64,000 nt of DNA. It comes from Spirosoma aureum. Lineage in GTDB: Bacteria; Bacteroidota; Bacteroidia; Cytophagales; Spirosomataceae. Position 1 is the stretch's first letter; every line of letters starts with the position of its first letter. The notes below the pieces were generated by a model that saw only the letters and a list, made by a program, of their open reading frames with translations, had not been told where the DNA came from and searched no databases. Both the position numbers and the translations under genes were made by a program. Below, in pieces: positions 49,607-58,619 of the stretch. Location of the stretch: NCBI RefSeq assembly GCF_011604685.1, contig NZ_CP050063.1:4610501-4674500 (forward strand). The letters run 5' to 3'.

Positions 49607-50809
49607 ATGCTTCCCTATCTGACACCTGTCAAGCCCGTACGACGAATCCGCTTCCTTATCTTCCTGAAAGATGTGCTGATTTTGTCTCTTACTACCTTCG
49701 GCGGGCCGCAGGTGCATCTGGCGATGTTGTATGAGCGCTTCGTGCAGAAACGCCGGTATCTGACCGAAACGGAACTTATGGAGCTGAATGCCCTCTGTCA
49801 GATACTTCCAGGGCCAACCTCTACACAAACCATTACGGCTGTTGGGTTTAAAATTGGTGGCCCCAATCTAGCTTATGTTACCCTGCTGATCTGGATATTG
49901 CCCGCTGTTAGTATTATGACAGCCGTTGGCATGGGTATAAACTACCTCGAACAACACCACCTTTCGTTACGATTTGCCCGCTATATCCAGCCAATGGCTG
50001 TTGGGTTTCTGATCGTAGCGGGGTATCGTATTGGCCAGAAAGTAATCAAAGATAAGGTCAGTCTGGCCCTGGCCATTACAGCCGCACTGGTTGCTTATGT
50101 TTTCCGGTCGCCGGTTATGACACCAATTGTCATTGTTGCGGGTGGTCTGGTAACCGCACTGACCTATGAAAAGCAGGAGCGAATGGAAAAAAAGCCCCTT
50201 AAAGTACAGTGGGCTAATTTTTTTCTGTGGCTGGGTGTACTGATCGGTGCAGCTGGTCTTGGAGCAGTTACGCAATCGCTGCCCGTTCGTTTGTTCGAAA
50301 ATTTTTACCGGAACGGTAGCCTGGTCTTTGGCGGTGGGCAAGTTTTGACACCGATGCTTTACAATGAGTTTGTTGCCTTCAAGCACTACCTTACGCGCGA
50401 AGAGTTTCTATCTGGATTAGGGTTGGTTCAGGCATTACCGGGTCCTGTGTTTTCGTTTGCTTCCTACATTGGTGCATTATCCATGCGCGATGCCGGATTT
50501 AGCGGCCAGTTCTGGGGGAGCTGCGTGTCGACAGCCGGAATTTTCCTTCCCGGAACATTTCTAATATTCTTCGTTTACCGCTTCTGGGAGCAGCTGAAAC
50601 GCTACCGAGTGGTCAGGGCTTCGCTGGATGGCGTCAATGCCGCCAGCACGGGTTTAACAGCGGCAGCGGCTATCGTACTTTTTCAACCCATGGCACCCCA
50701 CTGGCCATCTGTCGTTGTGGTGCTGATAACAATGGGCATATTGCTCTATACCCGAATTCCCCCCTTTATCGTCGTTGTTGGTGGATTGATGGCTGGAATA
50801 ATTTTATAA
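49607..50809 (+). CDS. chrA: Chromate ion transporter, CHR family, two-domain form
   Basis: 400 residues, two homologous CHR halves. First half: LSLTTFGGPQVHLAMLYERFVQKRRYLTETELMELNALCQILPGPTSTQ. Second half: SLVFGGGQVLTPMLYNEFVAFKHYLTREEFLSGLGLVQALPGPVFSFASYIGA. The FGG and PGP motifs are repeated as expected in long ChrA proteins. About ten membrane helices. Exports chromate; in organisms without chromate exposure it may carry other oxyanions such as sulfate. No chrB-type regulator is adjacent. Confidence 0.95.
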   Translation: MLPYLTPVKPVRRIRFLIFLKDVLILSLTTFGGPQVHLAMLYERFVQKRRYLTETELMELNALCQILPGPTSTQTITAVGFKIGGPNLAYVTLLIWILPAVSIMTAVGMGINYLEQHHLSLRFARYIQPMAVGFLIVAGYRIGQKVIKDKVSLALAITAALVAYVFRSPVMTPIVIVAGGLVTALTYEKQERMEKKPLKVQWANFFLWLGVLIGAAGLGAVTQSLPVRLFENFYRNGSLVFGGGQVLTPMLYNEFVAFKHYLTREEFLSGLGLVQALPGPVFSFASYIGALSMRDAGFSGQFWGSCVSTAGIFLPGTFLIFFVYRFWEQLKRYRVVRASLDGVNAASTGLTAAAAIVLFQPMAPHWPSVVVVLITMGILLYTRIPPFIVVVGGLMAGIIL

Positions 50810-50844
50810 CACATTGCAGCAAAGCAATCGGTACCTGACAACTG

Positions 50845-53814
50845 TCATTGGCTAAGCTTCAATTTCGCGTTGGTACCAACAAGCAGTTTAATTCCGCCAC
50901 TAAAGGTTACTTTTGAGGCAGATGCCGTAAACTGGTTCGGAATACTAACAATGTGGTTTAGTTGTACAGCATCCGTGCTGTTTGGAATACGGTTGCATGA
51001 CCAGACCGTAGGGTCGTTCCAGTTACCAGTCTTTAGGGTGAACATGGTACAGACACCGGTGTTAATGGTCACGGTAGTAGACGCCGTTAAACTGCCGGGG
51101 TCAGTTGCCACAATAGTGAACACATAAGTGTTTGCCGCTGTTGCAGTACCGCTTAAGACACGTGTTGTTTCATTGAACGTTAGCCACGCTGGCAGGTTGA
51201 TGGCACTATAGGCCAGCGTTTGACTTTCGGGGTCTGTAAAAGCAGCTACTGTATAACTAAAAGGCTGATTCGGCTGGATTGTCTGAACAATCTGTCCAGG
51301 AGCAGTGGGTGATAAGTTTGGAATAGCACTGACCTCAACTCCACCATTCCAGGTATTCCCCACGCGTGTGTAGACCCGGAAATAGTATTGAACTAACGGG
51401 TTCAAATTGGTTACCGTTACGCTGGTTCCTGTGCCACGATAAACTACTTTTCCTCCTTCAATTGGTGAACCGTTGCCCGTAAAACTGGCAACCGCTGTAT
51501 AGGATGTTCCATTTGGTAGGTCGGTAAACCCTGTTCCTTCTTTTGCGGCAACCAGTATCTCATCAAATAAAAGCTCCGGGTTAATCCAGCTTACCTGAAC
51601 GGCACTAAGCTGACGAGTTGCCGTTACATGAGTTACCAATGAACTGGCTGAATTGCAGTCGGGATACAGCGTAATCGAGTGAGTGGCAGTTAACCCGCCA
51701 TTATCGGTTACTTTCACCGAAAGCAGGTAAGAATAGGTTTCGTTGGGGCTACACCCGACCGGCGAAATTGTTATAACTGGGCTTGAGCCAGTAAGAATAG
51801 GTTCTGGATGCGTGTGGTTATTATGCTGGAGCTTCACCTGCCATTCATACGTTAAGCCGCTAAGATCCATATCAGTAACATTCGCCTGAACCGTGTAGGA
51901 GGTGGGTTGGCTCATCGTGTACAACGTGCCAGGGGCAGGGTTAGTGATCTGAACGGCCGGGGGGGTATTATTTACCGAAATAATGATCACTTTGGGAATG
52001 GACTGTTGTCCCTGATTATCGGTAACCGTCAGGCTGACAGTGAACTTCTGAACTGCTGTATTTGAAAAGACATGTGTGGGGTTGGCAACTGTTGAGGTTG
52101 TTCCATCACCAAAATTCCACAAATACGTTAGCGGTAATCCTTCAGGATCAACGGAGTTCGACCCCGTGAACTGAACGTTTAGGGGAGAGGGACCGTAAGT
52201 TACATTTGAGGTTGCAGTAGCCACAGGTGGTTGATTCCCTCCATAACTTATTCGCGATATTGTTCCCAGTATCTGGACGTAATAAATTGAACCATCGCGT
52301 GGGTTCATCTTCATATCTACTATACCCGTTTCGAAACTATAGGGCGCGAAATCTCGCACTTCATGAATTTTATGGTCGCCTTCTTCATGTAATTCCAGAT
52401 TTTTGATCCAACCCATGCTATGGTCAGTCAGGAAGTACGTATTTTTATAGTTAGCTGGAAATTGGTTGCCTGTATAATACACACCTCCAATCGCACAATA
52501 CCCATAAAACGATGTCCCGGCTGGGGCGCCGGTTGTTCCGATTATCCGCGTAATGGGTGTCGTTCCATTAAACGCAGGTACCCGGGTTATGGCATTAGGA
52601 CCATGGCTGTAATCCAGGGCCGGGCGGGAATGAGTAAAACGACGAAGGGCAGGATTCGAATCATCGATAAATGACGTTGGTTGTACACAAAGACTTTCGA
52701 ACGTGGGTTGGCCAGGTTCATCGAGATTTGGAACATTGGTCCCGTTGTATGATATCGTTGGTTCCAGCCCTTCATAGACCGGCCAGCCGCAATTTAACCC
52801 GGCCTTATCAACTATATGGAAATCTTCAATTTTATACCAGCCCACATCGGCTATCAACAAGGTGCCCGGATTGCCATCGCTGGCAATGGTGCTGCCCGTA
52901 CTATCCTGCAAAACCATTCGGTAGGGATTGCGTAAACCAAGTGTCCATACCCGCGATTGTGGAGAACGGGGATTTGCCGAATCGTAGAAAGGGTTACTTG
53001 CTACGCCGTTTCCAGTAGCAGGATCAAGGCGTAGAATTTTACCGCACATCGAATTGACCATTTGCGAACGCATGGCGCCAACATTCTCGTTAGCTCTCAT
53101 CATGCCGTAATCCAGCGATTCCTGAAAGAAGGTATCACTACGGTTCCCCACATCAACACCCTCATGATGACCACCATCGCCCGTAGCCAGCAGCAAGGTG
53201 CCATCGCGACCGAATAACAGTGTGCCGCCAGCGTGCGATTCGTAGGTGACAGGAACACCAGTTGTTAGTGATTCGCCCAGGAGAACTTGCCGACTGTTGT
53301 AATCAGTTGTGAGATTACCCCCCGAACTCTGAAGGTGATACCGTGTTACACGGCTAATGGTTGCGTGTCTGTATAGATTAGCTGTGCTGCTGTATTGTGG
53401 AGTACCATAGTACAATAAGTAATGCAGATCAACTTGATAGAATAGGTAAATCAAGCCATTGGTTTCATAATTTGGATCAAAACAAATACTATGCAAACCG
53501 AAATCATTCCAATCGCCAACTTCTTCCTGTATATCCAAAACTGGCGTGGCCTGACGGACATAGGAGGAGCCATTCCAGGTTGATACCCAAAGAAGGCCCT
53601 TTTTTTCCCAAACAAAGAATTGATTGCCAGTACGGCTAAAACTCATGCCGATCGGGGTTGTATAGTCCTCCTGAACTACATTTTTAGAAAACCCGGTTGG
53701 GAGCTGTGCAAAAAGGCCGGTACTGCTTAATGACAAACCAATAATCAAGGTTAAAAGCCATGAAGAAGTAGAAAGTTTACATATAAAACGGTGATAGCCA
53801 AATGAATGTAGCAT
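50845..53814 (-). CDS. Large secreted GSDH protein with PKD, Fn3-like and SGNW-type modules
   Basis: 989 residues. Signal peptide at residues 20-37 (LIIGLSLSSTGLFAQ). GSDH propeller at residues about 38-525: DYTTPIGMSFSRTGNQFFVWEKKGLLWV, SICFDPNYETNGLIYLFY, GRDGTLLLATGDGGHHEG, WTLGLRNPYRMV, GWPVYEGLE. PKD domain (530-615, PLTYLWNFGDG), a second PKD/Ig-like domain (620-715), a fibronectin-type domain (about 720-810, LSAVQVSWINPELLFDEILVAA), a He_PIG-like Ig fold (820-910, LAYSAINLPAWLTFNETTRVLSGT) and the C-terminal module (915-989, TGNWNDPTVWSCNRIP). Probably a surface-bound or secreted PQQ-type sugar oxidoreductase with adhesive modules. No T9SS sorting tail after the last module was seen. 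Confidence 0.88.
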   Translation of the reverse strand: MLHSFGYHRFICKLSTSSWLLTLIIGLSLSSTGLFAQLPTGFSKNVVQEDYTTPIGMSFSRTGNQFFVWEKKGLLWVSTWNGSSYVRQATPVLDIQEEVGDWNDFGLHSICFDPNYETNGLIYLFYQVDLHYLLYYGTPQYSSTANLYRHATISRVTRYHLQSSGGNLTTDYNSRQVLLGESLTTGVPVTYESHAGGTLLFGRDGTLLLATGDGGHHEGVDVGNRSDTFFQESLDYGMMRANENVGAMRSQMVNSMCGKILRLDPATGNGVASNPFYDSANPRSPQSRVWTLGLRNPYRMVLQDSTGSTIASDGNPGTLLIADVGWYKIEDFHIVDKAGLNCGWPVYEGLEPTISYNGTNVPNLDEPGQPTFESLCVQPTSFIDDSNPALRRFTHSRPALDYSHGPNAITRVPAFNGTTPITRIIGTTGAPAGTSFYGYCAIGGVYYTGNQFPANYKNTYFLTDHSMGWIKNLELHEEGDHKIHEVRDFAPYSFETGIVDMKMNPRDGSIYYVQILGTISRISYGGNQPPVATATSNVTYGPSPLNVQFTGSNSVDPEGLPLTYLWNFGDGTTSTVANPTHVFSNTAVQKFTVSLTVTDNQGQQSIPKVIIISVNNTPPAVQITNPAPGTLYTMSQPTSYTVQANVTDMDLSGLTYEWQVKLQHNNHTHPEPILTGSSPVITISPVGCSPNETYSYLLSVKVTDNGGLTATHSITLYPDCNSASSLVTHVTATRQLSAVQVSWINPELLFDEILVAAKEGTGFTDLPNGTSYTAVASFTGNGSPIEGGKVVYRGTGTSVTVTNLNPLVQYYFRVYTRVGNTWNGGVEVSAIPNLSPTAPGQIVQTIQPNQPFSYTVAAFTDPESQTLAYSAINLPAWLTFNETTRVLSGTATAANTYVFTIVATDPGSLTASTTVTINTGVCTMFTLKTGNWNDPTVWSCNRIPNSTDAVQLNHIVSIPNQFTASASKVTFSGGIKLLVGTNAKLKLSQ

Positions 53815-53846
53815 ATAAAATTGTGGAATAGCTATGGGTGAGGCTT

Positions 53847-53873
53847 ATATCCTGCGTATGGACAGCAGGATAT
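53847..53873 (-). other. Hairpin in the leader of the 53814 gene
   Basis: ATATCCTGC (53847-53855) / GCAGGATAT (53865-53873), 9-bp perfect stem. On the minus strand it lies 33-59 bases upstream of the start codon, in the probable 5' leader or operator. Confidence 0.35.
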
Positions 53874-54198
53874 GTATAAGCACATACTATTATTATGCCA
53901 TCTACCGTGCTGGTAGAAGGAAATTTGTTATTTTGATGCAGGATGAGACGTAGTGTTAGTAGCCCGGCCACTGTTTGAAAGTTGCCCTACCTAAATTGTC
54001 AAACCGGGTCTTATTTGCTTGGCGAGACTTGCTACCATACTGTTTAGCAGAAAGCGCTTGGTGAAAGAGCCAGTAAAGAGTTTTTCCATTTTTGCGAAAA
54101 TTAAGGGATAAAGCAACTATTTTTTGAAGTAAGTTAAAAAAATATAAAAAACAAATGAAATTGAATAAGTAAGAGGAGCGTATTTTTAGTATATGGCA

Positions 54199-54291
54199 AC
54201 TATCTAGTTCCCAATATACGTATATTGGTATTTTACTGTAGATTCTTACAAATCGTTTATGAGGTAATTTTCCTTCCAGCGCTTTGTACAA
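54199..54291 (-). pseudogene. Possible LytTR-domain relic in a 550-bp gap
   Basis: On the minus strand a frame contains LYKALEGKLPHKRFVRIYSK, very like the 'LexxLPxxxFvRIHrSyIV' stretch of LytTR DNA-binding domains, then diverges (IPIYVYWELDS). There is no upstream part of the domain: in frame a stop lies seven codons before. The gap 53815-54364 is otherwise AT-rich and shows no other protein-like frame, so this looks like a decaying fragment. The 18-bp palindrome at 54211 falls inside it. Confidence 0.35.
54211..54228. promoter_or_regulatory. 18-bp perfect palindrome
   Basis: CCAATATACGTATATTGG is its own reverse complement. It sits in the gap between phzF and the large secreted gene, downstream of phzF and about 400 bp upstream of 53814. 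Candidate binding site for a dimeric regulator, or a chance A/T palindrome. Confidence 0.3.
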
Positions 54292-54364
54292 AACGAAACC
54301 CCGACAGTTTTATCAGATGCTGCGACCAATACATTACAAGTTTAATTAGATCAACTAAACAGCC

Positions 54365-55282
54365 CTAAAAATACCAGACTCCTTCTGAAATCAATTTATT
54401 TTTTCCACCAACATTAATTTCGAATTGATCATCCTGCACTTTTCCATTAAGATATAAATAGGATTTCCTGCCCATTTGAAAACCCTGTTCTACAGTTACA
54501 TTAATTTCTGTATCCACATAAGATAAAAGATAAGCTAAAAAACACCCGTTTGCACTACCCGTTGCAGCATCTTCAGATAATTTGTTATTTTCAATTAAGA
54601 GCATTCTTGTATTATATGAATTGCCTGTTTCATACGCTTCTTTCGTAAAGAAAAATAATGACGTTGAATGTCCAGTAGCGCTATTTGTTCTGTATTTATT
54701 TTTTGAAATCAGGAAATCTTTAAAGGCCTGATAATTTAGATCTAGACTTTCCATGGCGGCCAGGTTTTTTAGTGGAATTAAAATGTAGGGTAAACCCGTA
54801 CTTATTTCCTGTATAGGAAGTAAAACATTTAAGCTAGAATGCTGGATACCAAGCCCTTCTGCAATCTCTTGATGAGAATATATATTTCTGAATTCGGGTT
54901 GGGGTTGGCGCATATAGAAGATACTTTCGTCCAGATTTTTAGATTCAGGAATTGTAATTTCTATATCACTATGGGCTAATTCTAGCGTAAGTTTTGGCGT
55001 TCTGTTTGCTAGTAGAAATTTAGAAATAACATAACTTGTTCCTAATGAAGGATGGCCAGCAAACGGAACTTCATGTTCAGGCGTAAATATCCTGACAACA
55101 AATCGATTATCAACTTTATTATCTTTTATAAATGTTGTTTCTGCAAAATTTATCTCTCTGGCAATTTGTTGCATTTGTTTTTCAGATAATCTATTTTCCA
55201 GGTCCAGAAAAACGGCTAACTGATTTCCTTCGTATTTATTGGAAGCAAAAACATCGACTATGTAGAAATTGATTTGTTCCAT
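54365..55282 (-). CDS. PhzF-family isomerase/epimerase-like protein
   Basis: 305 residues, PhzF/diaminopimelate-epimerase-like fold in two mirrored halves. Start NFYIVDVFASNKYEGNQLAVFLD, catalytic Glu in REINFAETTFI, FAGHPSLGTSYV, second-half signature SEDAATGSANGCFLAYLL and EQGFQMGRKSYLY. Members catalyse proton-shift isomerisations; phenazine genes are absent, so the substrate is unknown. AT-rich compared with the window: row 54481-54540 has 17 of 60 G+C. The nonsense-interrupted ArsR gene lies 42 bp upstream on the same strand, suggesting a small acquired regulator-enzyme pair. Confidence 0.92.
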   Translation of the reverse strand: MEQINFYIVDVFASNKYEGNQLAVFLDLENRLSEKQMQQIAREINFAETTFIKDNKVDNRFVVRIFTPEHEVPFAGHPSLGTSYVISKFLLANRTPKLTLELAHSDIEITIPESKNLDESIFYMRQPQPEFRNIYSHQEIAEGLGIQHSSLNVLLPIQEISTGLPYILIPLKNLAAMESLDLNYQAFKDFLISKNKYRTNSATGHSTSLFFFTKEAYETGNSYNTRMLLIENNKLSEDAATGSANGCFLAYLLSYVDTEINVTVEQGFQMGRKSYLYLNGKVQDDQFEINVGGKNKLISEGVWYF

Positions 55283-55324
55283 TTATGATGAAATTATTAG
55301 TACAAAAGTGTTGAAAAATTATAA

Positions 55325-55621
55325 TTATAAAGCTATTTGAGTAAGATAAGATTTAATATTTTTTTCATCTCTTCGATAATAGGTCCACTTGCCGTGCCTT
55401 GTTGGAATGACAAGACCAGCCTCCTGCAACATCGATAAATAATACGAAATGGTAGACTGTGATAGCCCTGTTTTTTGCTGTATATTTTTTAAACAGACTC
55501 CATCATCGAAACCCTATACCTCAACATGAGGAAGAAAATTAGCCGCTAGTTCTTTGAGCCACTTCATAATTCCTAGTCTGACATTTTTAGAAAGGGCTGC
55601 ATTTACGTTCATAATAGCCAT
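55325..55621 (-). pseudogene. ArsR-family regulator interrupted by a TAG codon
   Basis: A 99-codon frame from ATG 55621 to TAA 55325 encodes a winged-helix regulator except for one in-frame TAG at 55514-55516 (codon 36). Before it: NAALSKNVRLGIMKWLKEL (helix 1-2 of ArsR proteins) and NFLPHVEV. After it: GFDDGVCLKNIQQKTGLSQSTISYYLSMLQEAGLVIPTRHGKW (the recognition helix) and the wing TYYRRDEKNIKSYLTQI. GAG or AAG would restore the frame by one base change. No frameshift. It precedes phzF on the same strand and probably once controlled it. Either inactivated recently or a sequencing error. Confidence 0.85.
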
Positions 55622-55697
55622 ACGTTAACTATATAACTTCATATCGAGAATTTCGAAATTTGAATCCTATTTTAACGCTATTGGTGAGTAATAAAGC

Positions 55698-55737
55698 AAA
55701 AACGCTCGCTTACAATGTGAAGTAAGCGAGCGTTTTT
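55698..55737 (-). terminator. Terminator of the 461-residue membrane protein gene
   Basis: AAAAACGCTCGCTTAC (55698-55713) / GTAAGCGAGCGTTTTT (55722-55737), 16-bp perfect stem, 8-base loop, T-run on both strands. It lies 17 bp past the stop at 55754. Confidence 0.88.
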
Positions 55738-55753
55738 AAGCTTTCATGTATGG

Positions 55754-57139
55754 CTACATGTCATCAGACAGAAACTTCCGAATTGTTTGGTAGGGACGCA
55801 AGCCCTGCGTTTTGCCGTTGGTATTTTTATCAGGAGTGGCTCCATTAGGGCGTGGTTCAACGGGTCGATTACTACCATTAATCCGGTTGCCATTCTGAAG
55901 TGAAAGCATCTCCTTGCGAAGTTGCCGCTGTTCTTCATCACTCAGACCCGTACGGGTTGCTTCGCCTTGTCCATACCCATCATTAAAGTTGCTGATTCGG
56001 CTATCAGTCTGGGCTAGTTTCAATTCAGCCAATAGCTCATTCAGTTCGTCAGTGGCCGCCTGTCGTTTTTCTTTTAATTCGTCAAGAACAGGCAGCAGAT
56101 CCAGATTGTGTTGTAGCACGTTCTGTTGCGTACGTTGTTCGGCCAGTTGTGCATCTAGTGGCGCTATTTCCTGATTTAGTCGTTTGATTCGTCGACGTAG
56201 TTTCCATAGCTTAATATCAGCCTGTAGCCATCGGAACCAGAAGGCAGATAGGACAGGCAACGCGATACCCAGGCAAACTGCACCGGCCAGTGCAAACAGA
56301 ATTCCGCTTAACACAAATGATAACAACGCCCAGGGGCTATTGACAAGCGCCAGATTCAATTCACTCGATTCACTCAATTGCTGCTCAATTTTACTCAGTG
56401 TCGACGGACTGAGCGTCTGCGTGGCGGCTGTGGGATCGGTATTAAGCTGTAATTGACGAACCGATTTGTTTATGGCTGCTTTGAGCTGGTCCGTGCGATA
56501 GGCTTCATACCGGAACCAGCCCAATACGGCTAGCGTCAGTACTGAAAAGAGAGCCAGTGCAATTTTGAAACGTTCATATTTACCCCGATTTTTCTCTGGA
56601 TTTTCCTGGTATGGCTTTTCGATCAGTCGGTCATAAGCTGGTTTCAGTAGAATCGATACCATGGCCAGACCAACTGCAAATGCCCAGGCTTCGTTGGTAT
56701 TGCGGATGTTTAGCGCGTAGGCCACAATCTCGTGCGAGATAATCAGATCGCCCGCCAAAAAGGAGATACCGGCAACCAGAAACAAGAGTCCGGCTAAAAG
56801 CGAATAGTCGGGAGCCGCTTTCGTTCGGCGTTCGCGCAGGTTGTCGCGGTCTGCTTCCAGCGCCTGACGGTCTGCTTCGCGTTGTTTGACCTGCTTGTCC
56901 AGGCGTTCAACCTGAAGGGCGTGGTTTTGCAATTCGGCATAAGCGGTACGACGTGCTTCGATTGCTTCCGTTAACTGACGGTCGGAATCGGTTACTTCCG
57001 TTCGCTTTTCCTGAATTCGATCCTGAAGCCAGTCTGTATTGACCTGACTGGATAGATACCCTTCGTATGTTTCCCGGTTAACACCTTCAACACCGCTTGT
57101 GTAGCCATGCTGAAAGTCGGGATTGTTAGTTGGTTCCAT
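55754..57139 (-). CDS. Membrane protein with two coiled coils, unknown
   Basis: 461 residues. Residues 35-110: coiled coil (WLQDRIQEKRTEVTDSDRQLTEAIEARR and RLDKQVKQREADRQALEADR). Membrane segments near 113-133 (LLAGLLFLVAGISFLAGDL), 150-168, 193-210 and 268-300. Residues 305-385: second coiled coil (KLWKLRRRIKRLNQEIAPLDAQLAEQ, LDELKEKRQAATDELNELLAEL). The tail is polar and Asn/Gly/Pro-rich. No known domain recognised. It shares layout with the neighbour at 57239 (coil, helices, coil), and short stretches around the second membrane segment look alike, so the two may be distant paralogues. Likely forms a cytoplasm-facing rod on the inner membrane. Confidence 0.8.
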   Translation of the reverse strand: MEPTNNPDFQHGYTSGVEGVNRETYEGYLSSQVNTDWLQDRIQEKRTEVTDSDRQLTEAIEARRTAYAELQNHALQVERLDKQVKQREADRQALEADRDNLRERRTKAAPDYSLLAGLLFLVAGISFLAGDLIISHEIVAYALNIRNTNEAWAFAVGLAMVSILLKPAYDRLIEKPYQENPEKNRGKYERFKIALALFSVLTLAVLGWFRYEAYRTDQLKAAINKSVRQLQLNTDPTAATQTLSPSTLSKIEQQLSESSELNLALVNSPWALLSFVLSGILFALAGAVCLGIALPVLSAFWFRWLQADIKLWKLRRRIKRLNQEIAPLDAQLAEQRTQQNVLQHNLDLLPVLDELKEKRQAATDELNELLAELKLAQTDSRISNFNDGYGQGEATRTGLSDEEQRQLRKEMLSLQNGNRINGSNRPVEPRPNGATPDKNTNGKTQGLRPYQTIRKFLSDDM

Positions 57140-57238
57140 AACTAAGTAAGAGAATAAACTATGAATGATGATTTTAGCGCACTAGGTATGAGTTAAGTAT
57201 TGAATAGAATTTAAGTATCATAAGTCATTATTTATCAT

Positions 57239-58312
57239 TCATAATTCGTTAAACATTGATTCCCGCTGTTGCTCTGTGAGCCTATTTCGGATACTGCGAG
57301 CGAGCTCATACTCGCTCATAAATAGATTAACAAGCTGATCGCGCCTGGTGTTCAATCTGGCCAGGTCAGTATCTAAACTGGTTAGTGCTGTAACAACGGG
57401 CCATTTTTGCGTTCGGATGCTATCAATCTCCTGATCAAGCCGTTCGATCTCCGCTTCCCAAATGGGCAATTTCTGTTGTTTATCAACTAGTAACTGGCGA
57501 TTTGACTGACTAATACTGATTCCATTTTGTAGAAGGCTTACTGTGCTTAAAAACAGTTTTCCCGCTAGTAGAAATAGGAAAAATACAAAAATAAATAGGG
57601 CTCCCGCCTGCCATACTGTCTGTGCTTTCAGCGCTTGAGACAGCACAAATACCGACGTTGCCAGTGGTAATCCTATTTCTTCAATCACCCGTCGACTGGT
57701 CAGGCGTGTACTTTCCTCATAAAAAAACGACGTGCGACCGAATAAATTGAACATGCCTGCCAGAAACACGCCAATAGAAATCCAGTGATTTGGGTAAGCT
57801 GGCTCGAGGGTTTCGTCAATCAGGTAAAACGTACCAACGCTCATACCGATTGACAGCAAAAGGCTTATCGTCGTTCGAAGCAGGCCGTTGGGTGCTGGAT
57901 TACGGTCTTTAACACTTTTTAGCTGGTCTTGCAATACCAGGATACGATTCTCACGCTGACCAATCAGCAAATTTAATTCGCCAATTTTTTCGATGTATTG
58001 GCTGCGTTGTTTATCCAACGGAATAGCCTGATGCTCGAAATGCGCCCGAATTTCGGCGACTTTCTCTGTAGGCTGAGCATCGGCCAACCCAAATAACACC
58101 CCTTCATCACGCAATGATTCTTCATTGGTAAGCCAATCGGGTAATGGCTCATTAGATACAGATAAGGGAGGTATTTTATGAAGAGCTGCCTGAATTTCAG
58201 GTTGGCTCAGAAATTCAGATATAATAGGATTTCTGATAACAGGAGCAACAACCGGACTGGCAGGTGCTGGAATGGATACGAAAAGCGAGCGAAGGCGTTT
58301 GATAAACGTCAT
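57239..58312 (-). CDS. Membrane protein with two coiled coils, unknown
   Basis: 357 residues. The N-terminal 90 residues are polar and Pro-rich without a signal peptide (FVSIPAPASPVVAPVIRNP). Coiled coil about 95-135 (RSQYIEKIGELNLLIGQRENRILVLQDQLKSVKDR). Membrane helices near 145-165 (LLRTTISLLLSIGMSVGTFYLI), 175-192, 208-225 and 230-260 (GALFIFVFFLFLLAGKLFLSTVSLL), then coiled coil 270-345 (EAEIERLDQEIDSIRTQ). Function unknown. It is 99 bp upstream of the similarly built 55754 gene on the same strand and 307 bp downstream of the psi-like gene. Confidence 0.8.
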   Translation of the reverse strand: MTFIKRLRSLFVSIPAPASPVVAPVIRNPIISEFLSQPEIQAALHKIPPLSVSNEPLPDWLTNEESLRDEGVLFGLADAQPTEKVAEIRAHFEHQAIPLDKQRSQYIEKIGELNLLIGQRENRILVLQDQLKSVKDRNPAPNGLLRTTISLLLSIGMSVGTFYLIDETLEPAYPNHWISIGVFLAGMFNLFGRTSFFYEESTRLTSRRVIEEIGLPLATSVFVLSQALKAQTVWQAGALFIFVFFLFLLAGKLFLSTVSLLQNGISISQSNRQLLVDKQQKLPIWEAEIERLDQEIDSIRTQKWPVVTALTSLDTDLARLNTRRDQLVNLFMSEYELARSIRNRLTEQQRESMFNEL

Positions 58313-58619
58313 TAGTCAAACCCAAAAATGGGTTGGTGGGTAAAATTGGTACTAGTGAAACGGTGGTAAATACGTGAATAGTGCCCCAATAATACAACTA
58401 TCCGTCAATTATGCACGCTGAAGAATGATGAGCGGAATGCCGTTAAATCGCCTGTTGACGCCTATTCTTGGGTTCACTTTAAGATCGAACGATAAACGCC
58501 CTCCTTGGTAATTTACTAGAATACGAATCTGAATAACTGGCAACTATTCACATAAACTGTTTTGCTTCACGTTATCGTAGACTACTCTCTAACGGATGCC
58601 GGGTATAGGTAATGGCCAG
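58313..58619. other. 307-bp gap inside the coiled-coil gene group
   Basis: No coding remnant recognised. AACCCAAAAATGGGTT forms a short hairpin just before the start at 58312. No consensus promoter was identified with confidence, although the gap is long enough to hold one. Confidence 0.35.

Noticed and set aside
53956..54290. 111-codon minus-strand frame as an intact gene
   Set aside because: After the LytTR-like stretch it has no protein-like pattern, and the start is a TTG with no promoter or preceding domain; treated as relic only.
55754..58312. Coiled-coil membrane proteins considered as a phage tape-measure or defence module
   Set aside because: No phage structural genes, nucleases, integrases or atypical composition nearby; composition matches the chromosome.
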